Part shown: in pieces, positions 1-7,117 of the stretch
Layout of the letters: each line of letters opens with the position of its first letter
Position numbering within the stretch: the first letter of the stretch is position 1
Virus record (IMG/VR): IMGVR_UViG_3300004369_000097
Span: 1-29,421 of that record
Source: a virus
Length of the DNA stretch: 29,421 nucleotides
Strand: one strand, 5' to 3'
The notes under the pieces: model-generated
The model's database searches: none
What the model was told of the DNA's origin: nothing
The model's input: the letters and a program-made list of their open reading frames with translations, nothing else
Made by a program: the position numbers and the translations under genes

Positions 1-90
1 TCAGCTTCAGCAGTTGGTTCTTCAACAGGCTCAGCTTCAGCAGTTGGTTCTTCAACAGGCTCAGCTTCAGCAGTTGGTTCTTCAACAGGT
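1..90. repeat. Three tandem 30-bp repeats inside the large Pro/Ala-rich gene
   Basis: Units at 1-30, 31-60 and 61-90 are identical except for the last base of the third. Each encodes ten residues (EPVEEPTAEA on the minus strand). The array starts at the window edge, so more copies may lie to the left. Confidence 0.95.
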
Positions 91-2315
91 GGTTCTGTTG
101 TTCCACCGCTCAAATCTTCAGCAGGCTTAGGCTCTGCATCGGCTGCTGGGGCTTCTGGAGCGGCTGCTGGGGCTGTACCGGCTCTCTGGAGAGGATTCTC
201 CTCATCGGCTGCTGGGGCTTCTGGAGCGACTTCACCGGCTCTCTGGAGAGGATCGGGTGACTTGATTCCAAGTTTTTGCTTCAGATCGTTGTCAGCCCAG
301 TCAGCTTCCACTGACTTTCCACTTGTTCCAAGCAGTTCATCAAGATGTGGAATCACATTTCTGTAGAATGTCCCGTATGAACTATTGTTCTTCATGAGTT
401 CTTGTAGTTCTTCATCATGTTTCAGATTTGGAATGCGATCAATAGCTCTCATGAGAATAGTTCTTAACTTACCACTGAATCCCAACGGGTTTCCAGAGCT
501 TCTAGTGTTTCCACTTACAGGCGCACCTCTCTTGAGACTTGATGCGAATTTGTATGTGTCGCTTTCTGCATCATACTCTGGCGTAATGTCAAAGTATTTC
601 AAGACACGGGCTAAGCTTGCTACATTGTTCAACGCTTTGCTTCGGTATTTGGTTGGCATTTCTTCTACAGCAGCAGCAGCTTCAGGAGGAATGGCAGATG
701 ACATTGGCTCTCCATATTCAGACTGGTAATACGCATTGGCGACAACATCAGCACCATGTTGTCTTAGGCCGTTAAGAGTGTAATCCTTAACTGATTCATC
801 GCCACCTTCAACAGTTGCGTTTCTTCTGATCTCATTCTCAATGGAATCGGCTAATTTGGCTCCCTTTTCGCCCGCACCCCTCAGTGATGAAAACATTGAA
901 CTTAACAATTTTTCATCATCTTCTGTTGTGTCTACAGATGGTTCAGATGAAGCGGCTGCTGGGGCTGTACCGGCTCTCTGGAGAGGATTCTCCTCACGGT
1001 CTGCTTCTTCACCGGGAACTTCTGTTGGCTTGTATTGCCAATCACTCTTGCCTCCATCTTCTGGAGAAGGGGCAACTTCAGGTTGCGTATCCATAGAAGG
1101 TGCGCCCGGAACAGGTTTGGCAGCTTGTGGAGCAGCGGCAGTTGCGGTTGCGGCGGCAGCTTGTGGAGCCATGCCTTTTAGAACAGCACGCAGATATGTC
1201 TTCAGCTTTAGTTTGAACGTATCCAAAATCGACATCAAAGCATCTGCATTTTCCAAGAATGTATTTTGTACATTTTCGTAAAGAGGGTTGCCTTCAAGTT
1301 CGTGATGGTCACGGCCAAGACCAAGCTTCTCTCTCTGAGATTGTCTTGCGGCCTTGTATTCTGGATTCCAGCGAGTTCCAACACCTTTGTATGCTCTTTG
1401 TGGTCCTCTCCAAAAATAGTCCTTTAGTCTTTTCCAGACAGGTGATGTGAAATGCTTGGCCAGTCTTCCTAGACCATTCAGGAAACCGCCTTTTGGCTTG
1501 TTTCTATCTTCGCCTTCAATATCACGATCTTCCCACGGGTCTGAGTATGGGTCTACCTCGTAATCATGATAGGTGTCCCCGTCTTCTTGTCGGGAGCCTT
1601 TGTATTTTGGACTGTGCTGTGGGAGAGATGTTGATGTTCGTGATGGTGAAGGACCGCCACTGCTTCGACCAGCAGGTGAAGGACCGCCACTGCTTCGACC
1701 AGCAGGTGAAGGACTGGATGGTCCACGGCCACTAGAACTTTTACCACCAGTGGGAGCAAGCGTAGAGCCGCCATCATCGTCGCCCCAACCATCATCAGCA
1801 GATTGCAAATGCTGAGGAGTAAAGCCAGCTTTCTTATCGGGAACACCAGTGGCTCCAGATGTAGTAGCTCCACCATCGTTGCTTCGAGAGGGAGAAGCAG
1901 AAGTAGCAGCAGCAGCAGGTGATGATGGTGAAACATTGCGATTCTGAGCAATGGTCTTCATGATCTCTTGTGCAAGAGCATCAACCATTTTGTCAACTTC
2001 AATCTCAATGGCAGCCAAGTCAATGCCAGCTTCAGCTTCCATCAAAACTGCTGGTAGCAATGCGTGTTTGGCGTAGACAACATAAGCTTCGATGACATCT
2101 TTGTGATACTCGAAATCTTTTCTGGCGAGAAGGTTGTACTTCTCATTGAACGCAAAAGTCTCGCTCTCGAATAAATTTTCTGGTAGTTTAATCTTTTCTA
2201 CCAGTTCAATTTTCATCCATTCAAGCAAAGTATCAATTGCTTCTGTGTGAGTCTCGACTTGTCGAAGAGACTCAACCAACTTTGTCTTCTTGTATTCAGA
2301 ATATCTTCTTAGCAT
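1..2315 (-). CDS. Large Pro/Ala/Ser-rich phage protein, C-terminus cut by the window edge
   Basis: Reading the minus strand from an ATG at 2315 gives at least 771 residues with no stop before the left edge. I chose this start because a GAGGGAG ribosome site lies about 6 bases upstream; an in-frame ATG at 2333 has a poorer site. Residues 1-120 look helical and charged. About 125-215 is low complexity, with a repeated GGPSPAGRSS unit. A basic stretch, a second helical region and an Ala-rich stretch follow. The C-terminal part carries copies of an NPLQRAG-type motif and ends in three copies of the ten-residue unit EPVEEPTAEA. I recognise no family. It is the last gene seen in the late transcription block, so a virion or assembly role is a guess. 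The gene continues outside the window. Confidence 0.85.
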   Translation of the reverse strand, partial: MLRRYSEYKKTKLVESLRQVETHTEAIDTLLEWMKIELVEKIKLPENLFESETFAFNEKYNLLARKDFEYHKDVIEAYVVYAKHALLPAVLMEAEAGIDLAAIEIEVDKMVDALAQEIMKTIAQNRNVSPSSPAAAATSASPSRSNDGGATTSGATGVPDKKAGFTPQHLQSADDGWGDDDGGSTLAPTGGKSSSGRGPSSPSPAGRSSGGPSPAGRSSGGPSPSRTSTSLPQHSPKYKGSRQEDGDTYHDYEVDPYSDPWEDRDIEGEDRNKPKGGFLNGLGRLAKHFTSPVWKRLKDYFWRGPQRAYKGVGTRWNPEYKAARQSQREKLGLGRDHHELEGNPLYENVQNTFLENADALMSILDTFKLKLKTYLRAVLKGMAPQAAAATATAAAPQAAKPVPGAPSMDTQPEVAPSPEDGGKSDWQYKPTEVPGEEADREENPLQRAGTAPAAASSEPSVDTTEDDEKLLSSMFSSLRGAGEKGAKLADSIENEIRRNATVEGGDESVKDYTLNGLRQHGADVVANAYYQSEYGEPMSSAIPPEAAAAVEEMPTKYRSKALNNVASLARVLKYFDITPEYDAESDTYKFASSLKRGAPVSGNTRSSGNPLGFSGKLRTILMRAIDRIPNLKHDEELQELMKNNSSYGTFYRNVIPHLDELLGTSGKSVEADWADNDLKQKLGIKSPDPLQRAGEVAPEAPAADEENPLQRAGTAPAAAPEAPAADAEPKPAEDLSGGTTEPPVEEPTAEAEPVEEPTAEAEPVEEPTAEA
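159..204. repeat. 46-bp dispersed direct repeat, copy 1
   Basis: This 46-base stretch is identical to 951-996 in the same orientation and reading frame. It encodes the NPLQRAGTAPAAA-type segment of the large protein. A third, shorter copy (the CACCGGCTCTCTGGAGAGGA core) lies near 233-252. Confidence 0.9.
951..996. repeat. 46-bp dispersed direct repeat, copy 2
   Basis: Identical to 159-204. The two copies are separated by about 750 bases within one gene, so recombination between them would delete an in-frame segment of 264 codons (792 bases). Confidence 0.9.
1645..1704. repeat. Two tandem 30-bp repeats plus a partial third
   Basis: Units at 1645-1674 and 1675-1704 are identical, followed by a partial copy to about 1713. 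On the minus strand they encode GGPSPAGRSS units in the low-complexity part of the large protein. Confidence 0.93.
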
Positions 2316-2374
2316 TACGGGTCTCCCTCTCATTCCCTGTTGAGATATATACGGCACTCGGGGGGAAAATCCCT

Positions 2375-2866
2375 TTACTTCGACGGCATGTACTCGCCAA
2401 TCTTCTTCAATGCCATCAAGTTCGAATCATACGATTGAAAAGGACTTGGCAGATATTGATAGGACAACGAGTCGAAGTCTCTGGACTTGCCCTCTGGATG
2501 AGAGAAGTAAACGTACTTCCCACGCTTTCCGATCACTCTGACTCCAAGTGAATTCGGCTTGTACTCGTGCATTAACAAATATGCTGCAACACCGAGGTCC
2601 GATACAATTTTTGTAGTGGACTCGTCGATTTCCTCTGGAATGTACTCATTGATTTTCTTCAGGAACATCAAACATGAGTCAAATGTATAGAACTCATTTG
2701 GTGGCTGATACTCGAAAATCAAGTTCTCGAACTCTTGGGCATCTGCGTCATTCTGACACTCGAAGTAGATAGCTCTAGCTCTCTTGCCAATAACGGCATA
2801 GCCGTGCATCAAGATGTAGGCCGCTACACCGAGATCGTTAACAAACTTATGAATCTTTTCTGGCAT
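2375..2866 (-). CDS. Protein with two DUF5659-like repeats
   Basis: 163 residues from the ATG at 2866, which has AAGGG about 8 bases upstream. A TTG at 2884 would add six residues but lies inside the upstream ORF, so I prefer the ATG. The protein is an internal duplication. Each half begins with a DLGVAAY[IL]LMH motif, passes through VIGKR and an aromatic strand (IYFE or VYFS), and ends in a FYTFDSCLMFLKKINEY or FQSYDSNLMALKKIGEY segment. This pattern (DLxxAAYLL, then a short F/Y-rich strand) resembles DUF5659, a family of unknown function found in phages and bacteria. That assignment is from memory of the motif. The gene is flanked by a small overlapping ORF and the large Pro/Ala-rich gene, probably in one transcript. 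Confidence 0.85.
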   Translation of the reverse strand: MPEKIHKFVNDLGVAAYILMHGYAVIGKRARAIYFECQNDADAQEFENLIFEYQPPNEFYTFDSCLMFLKKINEYIPEEIDESTTKIVSDLGVAAYLLMHEYKPNSLGVRVIGKRGKYVYFSHPEGKSRDFDSLSYQYLPSPFQSYDSNLMALKKIGEYMPSK

Positions 2867-2867
2867 T

Positions 2868-3047
2868 TCATTTACCCTTTCCAAATCCGAACAATGTGTC
2901 CAGTTTCTCTTTCAGTATTACTGACACGAACAATACCGCTCTGTCGTGATCCAACAGGGCTGTGAGGCCCATGTATGTGTTCTTAACAGAGTTAGTGGTT
3001 ATGAGAGTCGGAACCCCATTTACTTCTAGGTAGTCGCCGAATCTCAA
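2868..3047 (-). CDS. Possible 59-aa protein (TTG start)
   Basis: An open frame fills the 190-base gap between the actin-like gene and the DUF5659-like gene. It would start at a TTG at 3047 and stop with TGA at 2868, one base before the downstream ATG at 2866. The translation contains YLEVNGVPTLITTNSV, a hydrophobic stretch (ALLDHDRAVLFVSVILKEKL) and a GFGKGK tail, which looks protein-like rather than random. No good ribosome site precedes the TTG; an ATG lies only at about residue 29. The fit to the gap and the tight junction favour a real gene. I do not recognise the family. Confidence 0.5.
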   Translation of the reverse strand: MRFGDYLEVNGVPTLITTNSVKNTYMGLTALLDHDRAVLFVSVILKEKLDTLFGFGKGK

Positions 3048-3059
3048 ATTAACTTATTT

Positions 3060-4076
3060 CTAACTTGCGTTTTCTGCTGCTATGAGGCACCCTCTCGCCA
3101 CAGATTTCACTGGGTCTTTTGGACGAACCACTTCGCCGATCTCAATTGGGAGACCAGCACTTAGGATCATTTTCTTAAAGAACACATCAAAGCCGGGAGG
3201 ACTAGCAGTGCCACCAGCAACTACAATGTCGATTGGGTCTTCAAGACGAGCCTTCTTGTCTGAATTTTCCATCAGACCTTTCTTCAAGCCGCCGATGGTC
3301 TTTTCGATCATCAACTCATATTGAGTTTTGATGGCACGCTCTACGAGATTGATTGGCTCTCGACCTAGATCGATCTTGGTTTTTTCTCTGTTGATAAAGG
3401 CAATAGTCTCACCAGTGGCCTTGGCTGCTTGCTTGTCGATCCAGTCGCCTGAGTTCACGATTGAGAAGGTAAAGACTTCTGCGCCGAACATTGAAAAAGC
3501 TACGTTGACCATGCCTGCACCACAAGAGATGCCAATGCCTGTGTACATCTTGTCAGCCAGTTCCGCATACACGAGAGCCATGCCTTCGTTGATTGGGCGA
3601 GCATCGACTGTGAAGCCATCTTCGCTTCTGTATGCCTTGAAGATTGCTTCCAGAATCTTTCTGTGATAGTCTGCGTCTGTCTCTGCGTTCACAGCGTTCG
3701 CAGGAACACTATAGAGTAGAATCTCTTTGTCTTGCTTTACGTTCTCAAGCAAGCTGTGCATCATGATGTTCATGATCTGGAAGGCGTCACGTTCTTTTGG
3801 ATTGACACAGCCGTCCTTCATGGGACGCTTGAGGTCAATCTTAGGCATTGTGTAGGCCATCTTCACTGCGGCCTCGCCCAATGCGTATGCAACATTTGCA
3901 TCTTCTCTGTGGATGAGAGGCACACCTGCCTTTTTCATCATGTTGAATACGAAGTCGTTATCCATTGGGAATTCCAAGAATGCGTTGACTTCGCTCTTGT
4001 ATTCAAAATCTTGATCTTCGTCACGTTTGCAGCAGATCAAGTTGTAAGTTCCACAGTCAAATCCAATTCCAGCCAT
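3060..4076 (-). CDS. Actin/MreB/Hsp70-fold ATPase
   Basis: 338 residues, ATG at 4076 with GGAG seven bases upstream. The nucleotide-binding signatures of the actin/sugar kinase/Hsp70 fold appear in order: phosphate 1 (GIGFDCGTYN, residues 3-12), a connect-1-like helix (NEGMALVYAEL, about 163-173), phosphate 2 (GIGISCGAGMVNVAF, 180-194), the adenosine loop (DIVVAGGTASPPGF, 283-296) and a connect-2-like helix (PVKSVARGCLIAA, 322-334). The length is close to MreB and ParM. Phage relatives of this fold segregate DNA or form filaments, but this sequence is not close enough to ParM or PhuZ (a tubulin) to borrow a role. It lies directly after a homing endonuclease gene, whose last codons carry its ribosome site. 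Whether it polymerises or acts as a chaperone-like ATPase is open. Confidence 0.88.
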   Translation of the reverse strand: MAGIGFDCGTYNLICCKRDEDQDFEYKSEVNAFLEFPMDNDFVFNMMKKAGVPLIHREDANVAYALGEAAVKMAYTMPKIDLKRPMKDGCVNPKERDAFQIMNIMMHSLLENVKQDKEILLYSVPANAVNAETDADYHRKILEAIFKAYRSEDGFTVDARPINEGMALVYAELADKMYTGIGISCGAGMVNVAFSMFGAEVFTFSIVNSGDWIDKQAAKATGETIAFINREKTKIDLGREPINLVERAIKTQYELMIEKTIGGLKKGLMENSDKKARLEDPIDIVVAGGTASPPGFDVFFKKMILSAGLPIEIGEVVRPKDPVKSVARGCLIAAENAS

Positions 4077-4077
4077 A

Positions 4078-4449
4078 TTATTTCTCCAAATTTATATGGC
4101 CCCATCTGGTGCCATTGTTGATCCTAGTTATTACAGTGCGACTGACTTTGAAGTCCTCTGCTATGTATTGATGCTTCTCACCCTTAAGAAGCCTTAACTT
4201 GATTTCTCTCACATCCTCTTCTGATAGTTTAGCATTACAGTTCTTGCTACCACGCATTAGCTTTTGCAAAACTGCTCTGTTCTTCCCACCGAAGTTAGGA
4301 TTGTCGCCACCTGTGTATTTGCCTTTCTTGGCTTTGCTCATCATGAGCTTCGTCTTGGTCGAGTGCGATTTTCCAAAGAAAGAGTTAAGTTCTCCCCTTT
4401 TGGACGTGAAACTCTTGTCTATGTTGTACAACATAGATAGGAACTTCAT
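4078..4449 (-). CDS. C-terminal half of a GIY-YIG homing endonuclease (NUMOD3 and HTH part), separate frame
   Basis: An open frame of 123 residues that looks like the DNA-binding half of a GIY-YIG endonuclease. It has GELNSFFGKSHSTKTK, matching the NUMOD3 pattern (N-x-F-G-K-x-H-S-x-x-T), a second Gly/Asn-rich zinc-free finger-like region, and a C-terminal helix-turn-helix (EDVREIKLRLLKGE, HQYIAEDFKVSRTVITRIN). It lies in the +1 frame relative to the upstream GIY-YIG ORF and overlaps it by 65 bases. The first ATG (4449) has no clear ribosome site, so this is more likely the displaced end of one gene than a gene of its own. It ends one base before the actin-like gene. Confidence 0.7.
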   Translation of the reverse strand: MKFLSMLYNIDKSFTSKRGELNSFFGKSHSTKTKLMMSKAKKGKYTGGDNPNFGGKNRAVLQKLMRGSKNCNAKLSEEDVREIKLRLLKGEKHQYIAEDFKVSRTVITRINNGTRWGHINLEK

Positions 4450-4681
4450 TCGCTTGTTGTTCTTCTATGACATCAAGCTCGTTAGCCTCGCATTCAGCCA
4501 GAACCTTGAACTCAAAGGCGTCTAATCCATACTTGTCCCAAGCTCTCTGAAGGTGAACATTTATGTGGACACCTTTGTTTAGGTGGTATCTGTGTCGTAT
4601 GAACCGGCTATTGATGTTTACTGATTGACCGACATACATCTTGCCATTGATTTTGTTTAAGATACCGTATATGCCAATCAT
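4385..4681 (-). CDS. GIY-YIG nuclease domain of a homing endonuclease (frame-disrupted)
   Basis: 98 residues, ATG at 4681 with AAGGATG upstream. The N-terminus carries GIYGILNKINGKMYVGQS, the GIY and YVG strands of the nuclease fold. A conserved-type Arg lies in SRFIRHRYHL, and an acidic cluster (ELDVIEEQ, about 68-75) holds the expected metal-binding Glu. After about residue 76 the frame becomes unrelated and ends, while the NUMOD3/HTH half continues in the +1 frame from about 4460 to 4078. The gene is therefore either inactivated by a one-base indel, split into two proteins, or read by a ribosomal frameshift. It is a freestanding element between the 79-aa gene and the actin-like gene. Confidence 0.85.
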   Translation of the reverse strand: MIGIYGILNKINGKMYVGQSVNINSRFIRHRYHLNKGVHINVHLQRAWDKYGLDAFEFKVLAECEANELDVIEEQQANEVPIYVVQHRQEFHVQKGRT

Positions 4682-4684
4682 TTC

Positions 4685-4924
4685 TCATCCTTTTGATTTC
4701 TTGCCGAACATCCCGAAAATACCCGAAGAGGTGAAGTCTGGTACAAGTGGATCGACATGATCCTCTTCCTCTTTGGTTACTTGCTGAACCGAAATAACGT
4801 CTGCGTTATTGGCTGAAGTAACCACTTGACCATCAACAGATATGTTGATGTTCAGGGTGATTTCAAGTTCCCCGTCTCTTGGGACAACTCTTATTTTCGT
4901 AGATGGTGTAATCCTTTGGGCCAT
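4685..4924 (-). CDS. Small unrecognised protein, 79 aa
   Basis: ATG at 4924, stop TGA overlapping the ribosome site of the homing endonuclease. The protein has a beta-rich N-terminal part (STKIRVVPRDGELEITLNIN) with alternating hydrophobic residues, an acidic middle (KEEEDHVDPL) and a Gly/Lys tail (FGMFGKKSKG). No ribosome site is obvious in front of the ATG. It follows the GT9 gene by seven bases and probably shares its transcript. I do not recognise the family. Confidence 0.72.
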   Translation of the reverse strand: MAQRITPSTKIRVVPRDGELEITLNINISVDGQVVTSANNADVISVQQVTKEEEDHVDPLVPDFTSSGIFGMFGKKSKG

Positions 4925-4931
4925 GTAGTAT

Positions 4932-5930
4932 CTATGAGATTGGCCACTTTTTGAACATCTGATCTGCCTTATTTAATATCATGTCAGATGTTATCTCTGT
5001 AAGACAAGGCTTCGGATTATTTTGTGTTTTAGTACACGCACCCCAGTTATAACATGGACCACATGTCCAACAGGGGTCTTCATCTCTGTGTCTTTGAACC
5101 AAGAAGAAGTCGAAGTATTTGCCATACATTTTTCCGTCTGCAAAGGTGAAAATACCCACCAAGGGCTTGCCCATACCTCCTGCACAATGGAACGCCGCTG
5201 TGTCCACGGTGATGTTGTAATCCGTCTGATTCAGAATACCCATCCATTCTCGTATTGAAGTACCACTGATACAGGGAATGTCATTTCTTATGAGAGTGTA
5301 AATGGGGTGATTGTGTAGTCCGAAAACGTAATATCCTCGTTCTCTAAGACCGGCCACTGTTTCTAAAAGTTGATGCTTCAGAAGGTTTTTGTTTTCCATG
5401 GCGGAAATAGGAGCAATACAAACGGCTGGCCCTTGACGATCACGATGTTGCTCAATAATGTCTTTGCCTCGTTGCTTCTCCTCATCCGTGAGATGAATGT
5501 GCATTTTGTGGTTGGATAGAATTACGCCGCACTGGTCCGACCAGATATCTGATCTGTGTTTTCCAGAATAGGGAGCCATTCCCATCTCATAGCGACCACA
5601 AGCTGTCGTGGTATTGTAGTGGACGATGTAATCCCTACGTTGAACATCGAAGGAGTTTACAACCTTTGCAATGTATGGGTGATCTGCTACAGCGGGGTGA
5701 TATTGGGGAGGACAGGCAAAATGGACTTCAACATCAGGCATTATCCTGTGGAAGTCCTCAAACATCATGCGGTGCATGAAGATATCACCCAATCCGCCTG
5801 TGTTACGAAACACAAGAATCTTGTTTCGTTTTTCGTAGAAGTCCTTCAGACTGAGAACTCTTTGGATTTTCTCTGGTCTTTCTCGACGAACCAATCCGGT
5901 GACACGTTTTCTTTGTTGAACTACTGGCAT
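4932..5930 (-). CDS. GT9-family (heptosyltransferase-like) glycosyltransferase
   Basis: 332 residues, a typical length for glycosyltransferase family 9. Residues 38-49 (ILVFRNTGGLGD) match the N-terminal GGxGD loop of heptosyltransferases. Residues 242-261 carry the C-terminal donor-site signature VDTAAFHCAGGMGKPLVGIF, equivalent to the DTGxxHxAAALGxP motif of this family. A cluster of Cys (about 287, 290, 293, 299, 309: CWTCGPC and later) near the C-terminus resembles a structural zinc or disulfide site. GT9 enzymes of bacteria add heptose or other sugars to lipopolysaccharide; here a virion or host glycan substrate is an inference. The gene starts 20 bases past a strong terminator and its ATG has no Shine-Dalgarno, so its expression is unclear. 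Confidence 0.88.
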   Translation of the reverse strand: MPVVQQRKRVTGLVRRERPEKIQRVLSLKDFYEKRNKILVFRNTGGLGDIFMHRMMFEDFHRIMPDVEVHFACPPQYHPAVADHPYIAKVVNSFDVQRRDYIVHYNTTTACGRYEMGMAPYSGKHRSDIWSDQCGVILSNHKMHIHLTDEEKQRGKDIIEQHRDRQGPAVCIAPISAMENKNLLKHQLLETVAGLRERGYYVFGLHNHPIYTLIRNDIPCISGTSIREWMGILNQTDYNITVDTAAFHCAGGMGKPLVGIFTFADGKMYGKYFDFFLVQRHRDEDPCWTCGPCYNWGACTKTQNNPKPCLTEITSDMILNKADQMFKKWPIS

Positions 5931-5950
5931 GAACTAAAAGAGTAGGCGCA

Positions 5951-5983
5951 ATAAAAAAGGATGGCTGCCGAAGCAGCCATCCC
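5951..5983 (-). terminator. Rho-independent terminator with UUCG loop
   Basis: Read on the minus strand, a perfect 10-bp stem (GGATGGCTGC / GCAGCCATCC at 5959-5968 and 5973-5982) closes a TTCG tetraloop and is followed by six T and then AT (5951-5958). It lies 28 bases after the stop of the 205-aa gene, so it ends transcription of that gene and insulates the GT9 gene. Confidence 0.95.
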
Positions 5984-6010
5984 CTGTAGTTTCACAAATC
6001 GGTTATCCGA

Positions 6011-6628
6011 TTAGCTGTTGCAGACAGAGCGGACAGAACCCAAGACCAAGGCCGAAGGAGTTCCTGTAGCATCTGTGTTCTTCAGACGGAGCATAGTGAT
6101 CGCAAGATCGCCCGTGTTGAAGATTTGGCTTTCGCCAGCAGCCAACTGGAATGTGAGGTTGGTGTCACCGTTGAGTTCACCTGTGATGGATTCAGTACCA
6201 TCGAGGTTCTGAACCTGCAAGAAGTGAGCAGGACCACCGTGATCGACAACGAAATCGATTGTGTTCGTAGCATCATAGGTTGGTGACAATGTGTATGTTC
6301 CGCCAACACCGAAGGTGTTCTCAGAAGGTACATCAGAGTAAACCGAGCCGTCATCAGTTGTGACTTCAATGAAAGCAAACTGGTGATCCATCTGTGGATA
6401 AGCGAATCTCTTCCAGTAGTTGCAATCTGTGAATGTTTCACCGTCTTTCAAAAGACGATATGTTCCATTAGGACCAGCAACCCAAATCTGTCGTTGCAGA
6501 GAAGTTGCCATCTGTGAACCCAAGTTACCATAGGTTGCGGCTGCACCGGCTGCCAATGGGTGGGTTGATGGGTCAAGGTCCAACCGACCCTGATTGATGT
6601 TGTTGAGTTTTACCGTAAATACAGACAT
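6011..6628 (-). CDS. Putative abundant virion protein, 205 aa
   Basis: I place the start at the ATG at 6628, preceded by TGGAGAC, rather than at the TTG at 6682. The protein is beta-rich with many Thr, Gly, Asn and Asp residues and few charges. It has a segment AGGAAATYGNLGSQMATSLQRQIWV-like near residues 27-50 and a C-terminal part (about 150-205) rich in short strands. It has no signal peptide or membrane segment. It appears to be a stand-alone unit: a roughly 100-base leader with an extended -10-like element in front and a strong terminator behind. That arrangement is typical of highly expressed virion proteins such as decoration or head-fiber proteins, but I do not recognise the family, so the role is inferred from context. 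Confidence 0.82.
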   Translation of the reverse strand: MSVFTVKLNNINQGRLDLDPSTHPLAAGAAATYGNLGSQMATSLQRQIWVAGPNGTYRLLKDGETFTDCNYWKRFAYPQMDHQFAFIEVTTDDGSVYSDVPSENTFGVGGTYTLSPTYDATNTIDFVVDHGGPAHFLQVQNLDGTESITGELNGDTNLTFQLAAGESQIFNTGDLAITMLRLKNTDATGTPSALVLGSVRSVCNS

Positions 6629-6711
6629 GTTAAGTCTCCATTGATTTGGTTTGTGTTTCCGTCCAATGTAGATATGCACCAAACTCTTGTTTAAGAATTT
6701 GGTTTTAGCCC

Positions 6712-6722
6712 ATTGTATACCA
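6712..6722 (-). promoter_or_regulatory. Possible extended -10 promoter for the 205-aa gene
   Basis: On the minus strand this reads TGGTATACAAT, a TGn extended -10 context with TATACA, or alternatively TACAAT (5 of 6 to the consensus). No good -35 is seen. A start near 6705 would give a leader of about 77 bases. The downstream gene has its own terminator, so a dedicated promoter is expected here. Confidence 0.35.
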
Positions 6723-6724
6723 CA

Positions 6725-7108
6725 TCAATCACCATCCTCATCGTGACGATGACGACGAGGTTCTGCTTCGGGTTTAGCTTCGGTTTCGCCAATAGGATGT
6801 TCGGTAGGAAGAACTTTTTCTATGCCCATGCAATTGAGATTTCTGTTAGTGACAATGAGTCTTCTGTTGCCTTCGTAGATGTAAAATACAGTCTTTGTGA
6901 AGGTCTGTCTTACAATGCGAGCTTTCTTTCTTCCGTTAATGTAAACCTCATCATCTACCTTGTAGTCACCGCCAAAATAGAAGGCGAGGCCAGAGACAAA
7001 ATTCTCTATTGCGCCTTTGAAAAACAAGGCCGCTGCTGCCGTGATAAACCAACCTGTGTATTCGCCCATGATTCCGTCTATCAGAGCTTTTATTGCTTCT
7101 TGATCCAT
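6725..7108 (-). CDS. Short MscS-like membrane protein
   Basis: 127 residues, ATG at 7108 with AGGAG six bases upstream. Residues about 15-46 form one hydrophobic helix (YTGWFITAAAALFFKGAIENFVSG). It leads into LAFYFGGDYKVDDEVYINGRKKARIVRQTFTKT and then LIVTNRNL. This matches the pore helix and the beta domain of MscS-type small-conductance mechanosensitive channels (pattern N-xx-aGL-x-i-f-x-x-p-F-k-V-G-D-x-V-x-i-x-G, then vvIPN). Normal MscS proteins have three or more membrane helices and a C-terminal alpha/beta domain; here only one helix and the beta domain remain, followed by a charged tail (EAKPEAEPRRHRHDEDGD). It may insert in the host membrane. It is preceded closely by the GT-B-like gene. 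Confidence 0.8.
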   Translation of the reverse strand: MDQEAIKALIDGIMGEYTGWFITAAAALFFKGAIENFVSGLAFYFGGDYKVDDEVYINGRKKARIVRQTFTKTVFYIYEGNRRLIVTNRNLNCMGIEKVLPTEHPIGETEAKPEAEPRRHRHDEDGD

Positions 7109-7117
7109 GGCATTCTC

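Noticed and set aside
385-1815. Plus-strand open frames of 60-146 aa opposite the large Pro/Ala-rich gene
   Set aside because: They are low-complexity shadows (runs of Ser, Ala, Leu) of the continuous minus-strand frame, which has a ribosome site, repeats in phase and no stop.
4080-4096. TATAAATT on the minus strand upstream of the actin-like gene, similar to a T4 late promoter
   Set aside because: It lies within the last codons of the endonuclease frame, and a transcript starting there would cut off the ribosome site. No other T4-type late promoter was seen in the window.
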